64,000 nucleotides of DNA from Buttiauxella brennerae ATCC 51605 (lineage in GTDB: Bacteria > Pseudomonadota > Gammaproteobacteria > Enterobacterales > Enterobacteriaceae): the NCBI RefSeq assembly GCF_001654925.1, contig NZ_LXER01000017.1, positions 124,001-188,000 on the forward strand, written 5' to 3'. The translations under genes and the position numbers were made by a program. Shown here in pieces: positions 1 through 8,680 of this stretch; position 1 is the first letter of the stretch, and each line of letters starts with the position of its first letter. The notes beneath the pieces are model-generated. The model searched no databases. It saw only the letters and a list, made by a program, of their open reading frames with translations, and was not told where the DNA came from.

Positions 1-1554
1 ATAGTTGGCGAACACTTGTGGCTCACGCGCCCAGTGTTCATTGATTTGCGACGGGAATTCGACAAAATCTCGTGGGGTATTGGTGCCAGAAAGTGTCGCG
101 TAGCGCTGGGTAGCAAACAGCCCGTGTAACGTGTGCCCAAATTCATGGAACAGCGTCACGACATCGTCCCAGGAAATGAGTGCCGCTTCGCCAACTGCTG
201 GCTTGCTGTAGTTGCAGACGTTGTAAATTACCGGCGCGTCTTCCAGTAACGTAGATTGTTCAACAAAGTTGCCCATCCACGCCCCGCCGCCTTTGCTGTC
301 GCGGGCAAAGAAGTCGCCATAGAACAGCGCCATTCCACGACCGTCTTTATCGAATATTTCCCACACGCGGACATCATCGTGGTAGACCGGAATATCGAAA
401 CGTTCAACAAATTTTAGCCCGAAGAGCTGGCTGGCCGCCCAAAAGACACCATCGGTTAGTACTCGATTTAATTCAAAGTACGGTTTGATTTGCGCTTCAT
501 CGAGGTCGTATTTCGCCAGACGCACTTGCTCGGCATAAAACGCCCAATCCCAGGCCTCGGCTTTAAACCCGCCCTGTTGCTCGTCAATCACTTGCTGGAT
601 ATCAGCCATCTCGCGTTTGGCACGTGCGGTGGCGGCAGGCACGATATCACGCATAAATTGCAACGCGGCCTGCGGCGTTTCTGCCATTTGATCGGCAATT
701 TTCCAGGCGGCATAGTTCTCAAACCCAAGCAGTTGCGCTTGTTCCGCACGCAGTGTTGCAAGGCGCGCCACTATCGTTCGGGTATCGTTGCTGTCGTTGT
801 GTTGAGTGCGTTCCCAGCCAGCTTTGAACAGTTTTTCACGCGTCTGGCGGTTCTGTAGCGATTGCAACGCGGGCTGCTGGGTGAAGTTAAGCAGTGGAAT
901 GACATATTTCCCGTCCTGCCCTTTGCTATTTGCCTGTTGCGCCGTGGCTGCAATTTCACCCGGCGTTAATCCAGCCAGGTGAGTAATGTCGTCAACCACC
1001 AACGCGGCGGCTTTATCGGCGGCATGCAGACGATTGTTAAACTGGCTGTTAAGCTGTGCAGCTTCTTTGTTCAGCACTTTCAGGCGCGTTTTTTTATCTT
1101 CGCTTAATGTTGCCCCTGCAAGCGTAAAACTTTTCCAGATGACTTCAACTAAACGCCGCGATTCGTCATCAAGACTCAGCGTGTGGCGGCGTTGATAGAC
1201 GCTATCTAAACGGGCAAACAGCACCGCATTAAGGCGCATTTCATCGGCAAGCTCGGCCAGTTCAGTGGCAAATTCCTCATCGAGCTGTTGCAAGTAGTCA
1301 TTGGTGTGCGCCGAGGTCATAGCGAAAAAGACGTTGGTGACACGGCCTAACATTTGCCCGGATTTTTCCAGCGCCAGGCAGGTGTTTTCAAACGTTGGGG
1401 CCGCAGCTTCGTTAGCAATTGCCGCGATCTCTTCGCGCTTAATACGTTTGGCTTCGTCAAAAGCCGGGCGATAGTGGCTGTCGCGAATATCGTCAAAATG
1501 GGGTGCCTGATACGGCAATAAACTGATGTGGTAGAACGGATTTTCTATCTGCAT
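1..1554 (-). CDS. dcp: Dipeptidyl carboxypeptidase Dcp, 3' end outside window
   Basis: M3-family zinc metallopeptidase that removes C-terminal dipeptides from oligopeptides in cytoplasmic peptide turnover. Translating the minus strand from the ATG at 1554-1552 gives an open frame of 518 codons to the window edge. It begins MQIENPFYHISLLPYQAPHF and contains the zinc motif HEFGH, encoded at 133-147, followed by the family segment GTNTPRDFVEFPSQINEHW. The usual protein is about 680 residues, so the last quarter, including the third zinc ligand region, lies outside. In E. coli dcp stands next to ydfG on the opposite strand; here the purine operon separates them. Identity is firm; the state of the C-terminus cannot be judged. 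Confidence 0.95.
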   Translation of the reverse strand, partial: MQIENPFYHISLLPYQAPHFDDIRDSHYRPAFDEAKRIKREEIAAIANEAAAPTFENTCLALEKSGQMLGRVTNVFFAMTSAHTNDYLQQLDEEFATELAELADEMRLNAVLFARLDSVYQRRHTLSLDDESRRLVEVIWKSFTLAGATLSEDKKTRLKVLNKEAAQLNSQFNNRLHAADKAAALVVDDITHLAGLTPGEIAATAQQANSKGQDGKYVIPLLNFTQQPALQSLQNRQTREKLFKAGWERTQHNDSNDTRTIVARLATLRAEQAQLLGFENYAAWKIADQMAETPQAALQFMRDIVPAATARAKREMADIQQVIDEQQGGFKAEAWDWAFYAEQVRLAKYDLDEAQIKPYFELNRVLTDGVFWAASQLFGLKFVERFDIPVYHDDVRVWEIFDKDGRGMALFYGDFFARDSKGGGAWMGNFVEQSTLLEDAPVIYNVCNYSKPAVGEAALISWDDVVTLFHEFGHTLHGLFATQRYATLSGTNTPRDFVEFPSQINEHWAREPQVFANY

Positions 1555-1592
1555 TCTGTTAATTCCTGCTGACCGCAAAGCTAATTTATAGC

Positions 1593-2363
1593 TCAACTCG
1601 CCGCCTGATACACAGCAATTATCTCTGCCGCAATCGCTACAGCAATTTCGGCGGGCAGTTTACCTTTCACATCCGGTAACCCTACCGGGCAGCGCAAGGT
1701 GTTGAGTTGTTCAGCGCTAATGCCTTTACCTGCCAGGCGATATTCAAAGCGCTGGCGTTTGGTTTGCGAACCAATCAGCCCCAGGTAACGGTAATCACCA
1801 CGTTTCAGTATCGCCTCGGTTAATTCCAGGTCGCGCGGGTGATGATGCGTCATCACAATAAAGTAGCTTTGCGCGGGCGCTGATTTAACCGCATCCAGCG
1901 GGTCTTCTGGCTGCCAGGTTTTCACCGCTGGCGGTGCGCCAGCGAACATATCAGGCCGTTCGTCCACCCAGGTTATGTGACAGGGTAACGTCGACAATAA
2001 AGCCACCAGCGCTTGCCCGACGTGGCCTGCCCCAAAAACTACGATTTGCGGCTGCGGCTGAATCAAAGGCTCAAACAATACCGTCGTCATTCCCCCACAG
2101 CACTGCCCAAGCCGTGCGCCCAGATTAAAATGCTCGGTATGCGGGGATGTGGTTTGCACCGCCAGCATCTCCCGCGCCATCGCGATGCACTGATATTCAA
2201 GGTGGCCGCCGCCAATCGTCAGGTAAGTTTGCTCACGCCCGACAACCATTTTGGTGCCGCAGTTTCTCGGCACCGAACCTTTGTCTGCCAGCAACGTCAA
2301 CAACACGCAGGGTTCGCGCCTTTCACGTAATTGCATCAGTACACTAATCCAGTCTTCGTTCAT
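1593..2363 (-). CDS. xdhC: XdhC-type maturation factor of xanthine dehydrogenase
   Basis: 256-residue XdhC/CoxI-family protein. Characterised members bind molybdenum cofactor, promote its sulfuration and insert it into the XdhB subunit; they are not part of the mature enzyme. The N-terminal half carries the hallmark LGQCCGG near residues 85-91. The C-terminal half is a Rossmann domain with GAGHVG at 111-116 and the segment GLIGSQTKRQRF around 195-206. The start ATG overlaps the xdhB stop as ATGA, so the two are probably translationally coupled. It is the last gene of the guanine deaminase-xanthine dehydrogenase operon. The symbol follows common usage; numbering of xdh genes differs between species. 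Confidence 0.92.
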   Translation of the reverse strand: MNEDWISVLMQLRERREPCVLLTLLADKGSVPRNCGTKMVVGREQTYLTIGGGHLEYQCIAMAREMLAVQTTSPHTEHFNLGARLGQCCGGMTTVLFEPLIQPQPQIVVFGAGHVGQALVALLSTLPCHITWVDERPDMFAGAPPAVKTWQPEDPLDAVKSAPAQSYFIVMTHHHPRDLELTEAILKRGDYRYLGLIGSQTKRQRFEYRLAGKGISAEQLNTLRCPVGLPDVKGKLPAEIAVAIAAEIIAVYQAAS

Positions 2364-4705
2364 GGCGCCTCCTGGCAGCCCCAGAACACACGCTCAGGTG
2401 TCGCCGGGGCATCAAGCAGCGGATGTTTCTGGTAATTCGTGACGCTTGCCACCGCATCCTGCAAGGCGCACCACACTGAAATGCCCAGCATAAATGGCGG
2501 TTCGCCCACCGCTTTGGAGCGGTAAACGGTGTGCTGCGGGTTGGCGTGGTTTTCCAGCAGGCTAACGCGCAGATCGGCGGGTGCGTCGCTGATGGCCGGG
2601 ATTTTGTAACTCATCGGGCTGTCGGTCAGCAGCCGCCCTTTGTCATCCCACACCAGCTCTTCACAGGTCAGCCAGCCCGCGCCCTGTACAAATCCGCCTT
2701 CGATTTGCCCGATATCCAGTGCCGGGTTTAGCGAATTACCCACATCATGCAAAATGTCGGTGCGCAACTGGCGATACTCCCCGGTTAGCGTGTCGATAAC
2801 TACTTCCGAACATGCCGCACCATATGAGAAGTAATAGAACGGCTGCCCGCGCCCGGCCACGCGATCGTAGTGAATGCCCGGTACTTTGTAGAACCCGGTG
2901 GCCGAAAGTGGGACCTGGTTTAACCAGGCGAGATTAGCGATTTCATTAAAACTAAAGTGCCTGCCGGGGACTTTCACCACGCCGTTACTAAACTCAACCT
3001 GGTGAGCCTCGCAGTGGTGCAGCCGACAAAGCATCTCCACCAGCCGTTCTTTAATGGTGAGCGCAGCAATTTCGGCAGCTTTACCATTGAGATCGGCACC
3101 CGACGAAGCCGCCGTGGGCGAAGTGTTCGGGACTTTCCCGGTATGGGTCGCGGTGACCTGAATTTGCTCGACGGGTATTTGCAGCACTTCGGCTACGACC
3201 TGCGCCACTTTGGTGTTCAGGCCTTGCCCCATCTCCGTACCGCCATGGTTTAGCTGCACGGTGCCATCGGTATAAATCAGGATCAGTGCCCCGGCCTGGT
3301 TGAGAAAGCTGGAAGTAAATGAGATACCAAATTTAACCGGCGTTAGCGCCAGCCCCCGTTTAAGTACCGGGCTGTGGCGATTGAACTCGCTGATTTCAGC
3401 ACGCCGCCTGTGGTAATCAGCACTCGCCTCAAGCTGGCTGGTGATTTCCGGCATGGTATTGTGTTCAACAGTCTGGTGGTAATGGGTAATGTTGCGCTCG
3501 GTGTCGCCATAGTAATTGCGCTTGCGCACCTCGAGTGGGTCGAGTCCGAGTTCACGCGCAATGTGGTCCATAATCTGTTCAATGGCGACCATGCCCTGCG
3601 GCCCGCCAAACCCACGGTATGCCGTGTTGGAGGCCAGATTAGTACGGCAGCGGTAACCCGTAATGCAGGCATCACCAAGGTAGTAAGCGTTATCGGCATG
3701 GAACATCGCGCGATCGCAGATCGATCCCGAGAGATCCAGCGAGTAACCGCAGTTAGCGGCAAGATCGATCACCACGCCGTTTAGCATCCCTTCGTCAGTG
3801 AAACCGACGTCGTAACGAACAAAAAACGGGTGGCGTTTGCCTGTGATGCGCATGTCGTCACGTCGAGAGAGGCGCATTTTCGCGGGTCGCCCGGTCAGTG
3901 CAGCGACCAGTGCGGCATGGCAGGCAATCCCCGCAGCCTGCGTTTCTTTACCGCCAAAGCCACCACCCATGCGCCGCATATCAACAGTGACTTTATTCAT
4001 CGTCACGCCTAATACCGAGGCCACCAGCTTTTGGACTTCGGTTGGGTGTTGGGTTGACGACCAGACCGTCACGTTGCCGTCTTCCCCCGGCTGCACCACG
4101 GCAATTTGCCCTTCGAGGTAAAAGTGTTCCTGCCCGCCAATGTGAAATTGCCCCTGAACGCGATGTGGCGCAGTGGCAAGCGCGCTTTGCGCATCGCCGC
4201 GCTGGTGAACATGCGGCTCCTGAACATACAACTCGCGCCGTAAAGCCTCTTCAACGTCAAGCACCGGCTCGAGTATCTCATATTCGATAACCGCCTTCAG
4301 TGCCGCCGCCCGCGCCGCTTCGGGTGTTTGTGCGGCAACCGTCAGCACAACCTGGCCGTGATATTCCACGATATCGCGGGCAAACAACGGGTCGCCGGGC
4401 GCAAGCGGGCCAATATCCAGTTCACCGGGAACGTCACGCCAGCTGAACACGCGCTCCACGCCAGGAACCCTGTAGCACGGGGTTGTGTCGATATTTATGA
4501 TTCGCGCATGCGCATGCTGGCTCAGCACCGGGCAGAGATACAACATGCCCGGCAACGTCAGTTTGTCGTCGATGTATTCCGCTTTGCCGCTCACGTGTTT
4601 ATCGGCACTTTCGTGTTTACGGCTCTGACCCGCGCCACCTTTCATCTGCTGCGCAAACTGTTCAATCAATGCCTGTTCAGACAGTCGCACCGGGTTAGTT
4701 GACAT
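2360..4705 (-). CDS. xdhB: Xanthine dehydrogenase, molybdopterin-binding subunit
   Basis: 781-residue catalytic subunit that hydroxylates hypoxanthine and xanthine, finally to urate, at a molybdenum-pterin centre. Visible family signatures are QEHFYLEGQ near 192-200, the pterin loop GGGFGGKE at 247-254, TAYRGFGGPQ at 361-370, which contains the substrate-binding arginine region, and KAVGEPPFMLG, in which E735 is the expected catalytic base. I chose the ATG at 4705 because a GGAGGAA ribosome site precedes it; an in-frame codon at 4747 lies well inside xdhA. The start overlaps the end of xdhA by 11 bases. Length and domain order match the large subunit of two-subunit bacterial enzymes. It needs XdhA for electron transfer and XdhC for cofactor loading. 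Confidence 0.95.
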   Translation of the reverse strand: MSTNPVRLSEQALIEQFAQQMKGGAGQSRKHESADKHVSGKAEYIDDKLTLPGMLYLCPVLSQHAHARIINIDTTPCYRVPGVERVFSWRDVPGELDIGPLAPGDPLFARDIVEYHGQVVLTVAAQTPEAARAAALKAVIEYEILEPVLDVEEALRRELYVQEPHVHQRGDAQSALATAPHRVQGQFHIGGQEHFYLEGQIAVVQPGEDGNVTVWSSTQHPTEVQKLVASVLGVTMNKVTVDMRRMGGGFGGKETQAAGIACHAALVAALTGRPAKMRLSRRDDMRITGKRHPFFVRYDVGFTDEGMLNGVVIDLAANCGYSLDLSGSICDRAMFHADNAYYLGDACITGYRCRTNLASNTAYRGFGGPQGMVAIEQIMDHIARELGLDPLEVRKRNYYGDTERNITHYHQTVEHNTMPEITSQLEASADYHRRRAEISEFNRHSPVLKRGLALTPVKFGISFTSSFLNQAGALILIYTDGTVQLNHGGTEMGQGLNTKVAQVVAEVLQIPVEQIQVTATHTGKVPNTSPTAASSGADLNGKAAEIAALTIKERLVEMLCRLHHCEAHQVEFSNGVVKVPGRHFSFNEIANLAWLNQVPLSATGFYKVPGIHYDRVAGRGQPFYYFSYGAACSEVVIDTLTGEYRQLRTDILHDVGNSLNPALDIGQIEGGFVQGAGWLTCEELVWDDKGRLLTDSPMSYKIPAISDAPADLRVSLLENHANPQHTVYRSKAVGEPPFMLGISVWCALQDAVASVTNYQKHPLLDAPATPERVFWGCQEAP

Positions 4706-6152
4706 GGGGTTGTTCCTCCATTGAATAGTTCTGCACCTCCAGCGCATGAGGTTGTTCGGTAAGTTGTAACGCTAATCGGCGCAATAAATTCTGTGCGACT
4801 TTCAGACGGTAGCGGCCAGAACCCCGGAAATCGGTTAACGGCTGGAAGTCAGCTGCCAGCGCCTCGCAGGCCCGCAACACGGTTTGATGTGTTAATGGTG
4901 AACCCATCAACGCTTGCTCGGCGCTTTTTGCCCGCACAGGGGTCGCCGCCATGCCTCCGAATGCCAGTCGGGCGCCGGTTACCACATCGCCGTTAAATTC
5001 GAGGTTAAACGCGCCAAATACCGTCGAAATATCATCATCCATGCGTTTGGATATTTTCCATGCGCAGAACGTCGGGGAGATATCATTTCTGTTGATGATC
5101 ACCGCGCTAATAAACTCACCCCGCTGCAACGCAGTTTTACGGTAGCTCAGGAAGAATTCATCAAGCGGCAAGCGGCGGAGCGCATCGCCACGCCGCAATT
5201 CAAGTTCGGCACCGAGCGCCAGTAGCATGGGGGCACCATCACCAATCGGCGAGGCATTTGCCAGGTTTCCGGCAAGCGTCGCGTGGTGGCGAATTTGCGG
5301 TGATGCAAAGCGGTCAAGAACCCGGGCAAAGGCAGGGATAACCGGCAGCAGAGTCTCATGGCACGCCTGTAACGCTGCCATTGCGCCAATCCGAATCTGG
5401 CTTTCAGAAACGGTAATGGTCTTTAACTCATCTATCTGATTCATGCCAATTATCAGCGGCAGCGTCTGGTATTGCTGAGTGATGGTTAATGCCAGGTCGG
5501 TTCCACCCGCCAGTAAACGCGCCTGCGGATTTTCCAGGTAAAGCACCGCCAGTTGGGAAACGCTTTTCGGCAACAGGCAACGGTTGGACTTTTTCAGCTC
5601 TGAAGTGTCCGGGCGTTGCAGGGCCTGTAAACGCGATACCGTTTCAGGCTCGGCGTGGCTAAATTTATCTGTCGCCGGAACGCAGCTTTTCTGCATCGCA
5701 TCAATAATTGGGTGATAGCCGGTGCAACGACACAGATTACCTGCGAGGCCCTTTTCAATTTCATGGCGATCCCTGCCGCTGTTGGCTTTTTGCAATGCAA
5801 AACCTGACATCACAAAACCCGGCGTGCAAAAACCACATTGTGAAGCGTGGCAATCTGCCATTGCCTGCTGCACCGGATGCAATTCTTCCCCTGCGGATAA
5901 ATCTTCGACGGTGAGTAGCTGTTTACCGTCAAGCTGGCTGATAAGCGTGATGCAACTGTTGGCGGTGTCATAACGCATTTTTTCGCCGTCAACCTGGCCC
6001 AGCACTATGGTACATGCGCCGCAATCGCCTGATGCGCACCCTTCTTTGCTGCCACAGCGATGCTCACTGCCGCGCAGCCAGTTCAGCACGGTGGTATTTG
6101 GGTCAACGTCATCAAGCGTTTTTAAGTTTTGATTGAGTAAAAATTGAATCAT
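4695..6152 (-). CDS. xdhA: Xanthine dehydrogenase, iron-sulfur/FAD subunit
   Basis: 485-residue small subunit carrying electrons from the molybdenum centre to NAD+. The first [2Fe-2S] domain has C39, C44, C47 and C67 (EGCASGDCGACT). The second has C106 and C109 (QCGFCTPG) with C141 and C143 (NLCRCTGYHP). An FAD domain follows, with LLAGGTDLAL at 212-221 and GNLANASPIGD. Iron-sulfur and FAD domains are fused, as in Pseudomonas and Rhodobacter enzymes, whereas E. coli K-12 XdhABC encodes FAD and Fe-S parts separately. The start overlaps the stop of the guanine deaminase gene by four bases, so co-translation is likely. All cluster ligands are present, so the subunit looks functional. Confidence 0.95.
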   Translation of the reverse strand: MIQFLLNQNLKTLDDVDPNTTVLNWLRGSEHRCGSKEGCASGDCGACTIVLGQVDGEKMRYDTANSCITLISQLDGKQLLTVEDLSAGEELHPVQQAMADCHASQCGFCTPGFVMSGFALQKANSGRDRHEIEKGLAGNLCRCTGYHPIIDAMQKSCVPATDKFSHAEPETVSRLQALQRPDTSELKKSNRCLLPKSVSQLAVLYLENPQARLLAGGTDLALTITQQYQTLPLIIGMNQIDELKTITVSESQIRIGAMAALQACHETLLPVIPAFARVLDRFASPQIRHHATLAGNLANASPIGDGAPMLLALGAELELRRGDALRRLPLDEFFLSYRKTALQRGEFISAVIINRNDISPTFCAWKISKRMDDDISTVFGAFNLEFNGDVVTGARLAFGGMAATPVRAKSAEQALMGSPLTHQTVLRACEALAADFQPLTDFRGSGRYRLKVAQNLLRRLALQLTEQPHALEVQNYSMEEQPHVN

Positions 6153-7480
6153 GCCGCGACCTCCAGCGTGTCACGTTGCCATACGCATTGACCATTGACC
6201 CACGTGTGCCAGATGTTGCGGTCATCACCGAGGGTCATTAGCACGAACAGTTTTTCGTAAATATCCCGACTATTGGCGTAGCGCAGTTTCTGAAGCGGCG
6301 TTACGGCTAAATCCAGCACCACAAAATCAGCCTCTTTGCCGGGCAAGAAATTGCCAATTTTGTCATCAAGATCCAGGGCATGAGCCCCGCCGAGTGTGGC
6401 GTGATAAAACGCTTCGCTGGCGCATAAGCGGTAGCCTTGCAACTGGGCAACTTTGTATGCTTCCGCCAGCGTTTGCAGCATATTGAAGGTGGTACCTGCT
6501 CCCACATCGGTGCCAATACCCATACGGATCCCTCGTTCGTGGCACTGCTTTAAGTTAAACAGGCCGCTGCCGAGAAACAGGTTTGATGTCGGGCAAAAGG
6601 CAATGGAAGATTGGGTGTGCTGCAGGCAATCCCATTCGCATTCCTGCAAATGGATGGCATGGGCAAAGACGCTACGTTTGCCGGTCAGTTGATACTGATG
6701 GTAGACGCCAAGATAGCTTTCCGAAGCCGGCCACAGGCTTTTCACCCATGCCACTTCGTCACTGTTTTCACTTAAATGGGTATGAACCCAGGTATCAGGA
6801 AACTCCTCGCGCAGTGTTTGTACCGCAGCCAGTAACTCCGGTGATGAAGTCGGTGCAAAACGTGGCGTCAGAGCATAGTTCAGGCGGCCTTTTTTGTGCC
6901 AGCGTTGAATAAGTTCGCGGGTTTGCAGGTAACTTTGCTCAGGCGTTTCGGTCAGGTAATCTGGCGCGTTGCGGTCCATCATCACTTTACCCGCGATAAG
7001 CCGCATAGAAAGGTGTTCGGCCGCGCTGAACAGGGCATCAACTGATTGCGGATGAACGGTGCCAAACACCAGGGCCGTGGTGGTGCCATTGCTCAACAGT
7101 TGGCTAAGGAAGAACGCCGACATTTTCGCCGCGTGTGAGCTGTCCTGATACTGACTCTCCACCGGGAAGGTATAAGTCTGTAGCCATTCGAGAAGTTGCT
7201 CACCGTAAGCGCCGATCATTTCTGTTTGCGGATAATGCAAATGGGTATCAACAAAGCCAGGTACGATCAGTTTTCCGCGATAGTCGACATAATCAGTTTC
7301 GGTGTGCAAATACGTGCGCCCTTCATCCCAGGGTAACAGCGCAACAATCGTGCCCTCGTCAATAAACAACAGTGCATCTTCGTGATGACGAGCATTCGCC
7401 CGCAGCTCATCATGGCTGGTACCCGTTTGGGTGATATCGAAAAACTGGCCGCGTAGCGCTTGCGTGTAATTAACTGTCAT
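6149..7480 (-). CDS. guaD: Guanine deaminase
   Basis: 443-residue amidohydrolase that deaminates guanine to xanthine, the substrate of the dehydrogenase encoded downstream. Metal-site motifs in order are DTHLHYPQ at 78-85, HTHLSEN at 233-239, HAIHL at 274-278 and GTDVGAG at 323-329. The segment GAYGEQLLEWLQTYTFP after the first motif is typical of guanine deaminases rather than other cyclic amidohydrolases. It is first in the minus-strand operon, which would convert guanine and hypoxanthine to urate. No uricase, urate exporter or dedicated purine permease is encoded in the window. Paired PurR-box-like palindromes lie 146-179 bases upstream of the start. Confidence 0.93.
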   Translation of the reverse strand: MTVNYTQALRGQFFDITQTGTSHDELRANARHHEDALLFIDEGTIVALLPWDEGRTYLHTETDYVDYRGKLIVPGFVDTHLHYPQTEMIGAYGEQLLEWLQTYTFPVESQYQDSSHAAKMSAFFLSQLLSNGTTTALVFGTVHPQSVDALFSAAEHLSMRLIAGKVMMDRNAPDYLTETPEQSYLQTRELIQRWHKKGRLNYALTPRFAPTSSPELLAAVQTLREEFPDTWVHTHLSENSDEVAWVKSLWPASESYLGVYHQYQLTGKRSVFAHAIHLQECEWDCLQHTQSSIAFCPTSNLFLGSGLFNLKQCHERGIRMGIGTDVGAGTTFNMLQTLAEAYKVAQLQGYRLCASEAFYHATLGGAHALDLDDKIGNFLPGKEADFVVLDLAVTPLQKLRYANSRDIYEKLFVLMTLGDDRNIWHTWVNGQCVWQRDTLEVAA

Positions 7481-7623
7481 CGCCGTACCTGTAATGGGTT
7501 TGTGAAGAATGAGTTAACTGTTGCAATGTTGATGCCATGTTGGGATTTAGATTTAAACGCATTGATAACAGCAGCTTAGATTACATTTTTCACCGCTGCG
7601 CAACATTTGCGCAACTTTTCAGT

Positions 7624-7659
7624 TAGCAAACGGTTGCTACGCATCGCAATCGGTTGCTT
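7624..7659. promoter_or_regulatory. Two tandem PurR-box-like palindromes
   Basis: TAGCAAACGGTTGCTA (7624-7639) and TCGCAATCGGTTGCTT (7644-7659) fit the enterobacterial PurR operator ANGCAANCGNTTNCNT at 14 and 15 of 16 positions. Their centres are 20 bases apart, about two helical turns. They lie upstream of guaD, a purine-catabolic gene. A different LacI-family protein with a similar GCAA-N4-TTGC site is the main alternative. Confidence 0.5.
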
Positions 7660-7787
7660 TTTGGTATCATTGGCCGGGAGATGAAAAAACGAAGGGAAAG
7701 ATGCACCACGATATTGCATCGCAACAATCCGCCTGCACCAGTAATGCGCAGGGTGCTGCCATACTAAACTTCAATTATCGCAAACAG

Positions 7788-7803
7788 CCTTAGCGTGCTA
7801 AGG
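7788..7803. promoter_or_regulatory. Palindrome with SlyA-like core before ydfG
   Basis: CCTTAGC-GT-GCTAAGG is a perfect inverted repeat around a two-base centre. The inner 12 bases TTAGCGTGCTAA differ from the SlyA consensus TTAGCAAGCTAA only in the two central bases. It ends 34 bases before the ydfG start codon, where a repressor could block transcription. Binding by SlyA is inferred, not shown. Confidence 0.4.
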
Positions 7804-7837
7804 TATTACGACACAAAAAGCGTTGAGGAACAGTGAG

Positions 7838-8587
7838 ATGATTATTCTGGTAACCGGCGCCACTGCCGGATTTGGTGAGAGTATTACGCGTCGATTCGTC
7901 CAACAGGGCCATAAAGTGATTGCCACTGGCCGTCGTCAGGAACGCCTGCAAGAGCTTAAAGATGAGCTGGGTGATAGCGTTATAACGCTGCAACTTGATG
8001 TGCGTAACCGCGCGGCGATTGAACAAGCGATGGAACAGCTCCCTCCTGAGTGGCGCAATATTGACATTCTGGTCAATAACGCAGGTCTCGCGCTGGGCAT
8101 GGAACCGGCGCACAAAGCTGACCCGGATGACTGGGAAACGATGATCGATACCAACAACAAAGGCCTGGTATATATGACCCGTGCCGTGTTGCCGGGTATG
8201 GTCGAGCGTAACCGCGGCCATATTATCAACATCGGTTCTACCGCAGGAAGCTGGCCATATGCGGGCGGTAACGTGTACGGTGCAACTAAAGCGTTCGTGC
8301 GCCAGTTCAGCCTGAACCTTCGTGCAGACCTGCACAAAACGGCTATCCGTGTGACGGATATTGAGCCAGGTTTAGTGGGCGGCACTGAGTTTTCAAATGT
8401 GCGTTTCAAAGGCGATGACGGTAAAGTCGAAAAAACCTACGAAAATGCCAATGCATTGACCGCTGAAGATGTGACTGAAGCCGTCTGGTGGGTTGCGACC
8501 TTACCAAAACACGTCAATATCAACACCCTCGAAATGATGCCGGTTAGCCAGTCGTTTGCGGGGCTTAGCGTCCACCGCGAAGGTTAA
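7838..8587 (+). CDS. ydfG: NADP-dependent 3-hydroxy acid dehydrogenase YdfG
   Basis: 249-residue classical short-chain dehydrogenase. The E. coli enzyme oxidises serine, L-allo-threonine and 3-hydroxypropionate with NADP+, and reduces malonic semialdehyde. The cofactor motif TGATAGFG starts near residue 7, NNAG is near 82, and the catalytic serine and YGATK are present in IGSTAGSWPYAGGNVYGATKA. I chose the ATG at 7838, preceded by GAGGAA at 7825-7830, over the in-frame TTG at 7823. It aligns with the E. coli protein (248 residues) across its length. It is monocistronic, with a strong hairpin after it, and is followed by rspR as in E. coli. Confidence 0.95.
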   Translation: MIILVTGATAGFGESITRRFVQQGHKVIATGRRQERLQELKDELGDSVITLQLDVRNRAAIEQAMEQLPPEWRNIDILVNNAGLALGMEPAHKADPDDWETMIDTNNKGLVYMTRAVLPGMVERNRGHIINIGSTAGSWPYAGGNVYGATKAFVRQFSLNLRADLHKTAIRVTDIEPGLVGGTEFSNVRFKGDDGKVEKTYENANALTAEDVTEAVWWVATLPKHVNINTLEMMPVSQSFAGLSVHREG

Positions 8588-8626
8588 TCGCCTTGCCCAT
8601 ATCTGGAGGGTTTCAGGTATGGGCGG

Positions 8627-8655
8627 CCGGGCAAATAAATGTTAAATTTGCCCGG
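8627..8655 (+). terminator. Intrinsic terminator after ydfG
   Basis: Ten-base arms CCGGGCAAAT (8627-8636) and ATTTGCCCGG (8646-8655) enclose a nine-base loop and are followed by TTCTTTC. A weaker hairpin, with arms GCCCATA and TATGGGC, lies just upstream at about 8595-8624. The position between ydfG and rspR fits termination of ydfG. Confidence 0.75.
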
Positions 8656-8680
8656 TTCTTTCACGATAAGAAAAAAATGA

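Larger units (their letters stand above)
7481..7837. promoter_or_regulatory. Divergent control region, guaD-xdh operon and ydfG
   Basis: 357 bases without a gene, between the minus-strand purine operon and plus-strand ydfG. From left to right it holds an exact 8-base direct repeat TGCGCAAC at 7597-7604 and 7608-7615 (11-base period), two PurR-box-like palindromes (7624-7639 and 7644-7659), and a 16-base palindrome with a SlyA-like core at 7788-7803 close to ydfG. The spacing of one and two helical turns suggests cooperative binding of more than one regulator. I could not place -10 and -35 boxes with certainty. Confidence 0.6.

Noticed and set aside
7790..8335. 181-codon minus-strand frame opposite ydfG
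   Set aside because: It is an antisense shadow of a fully conserved short-chain dehydrogenase gene and has no recognisable protein features.
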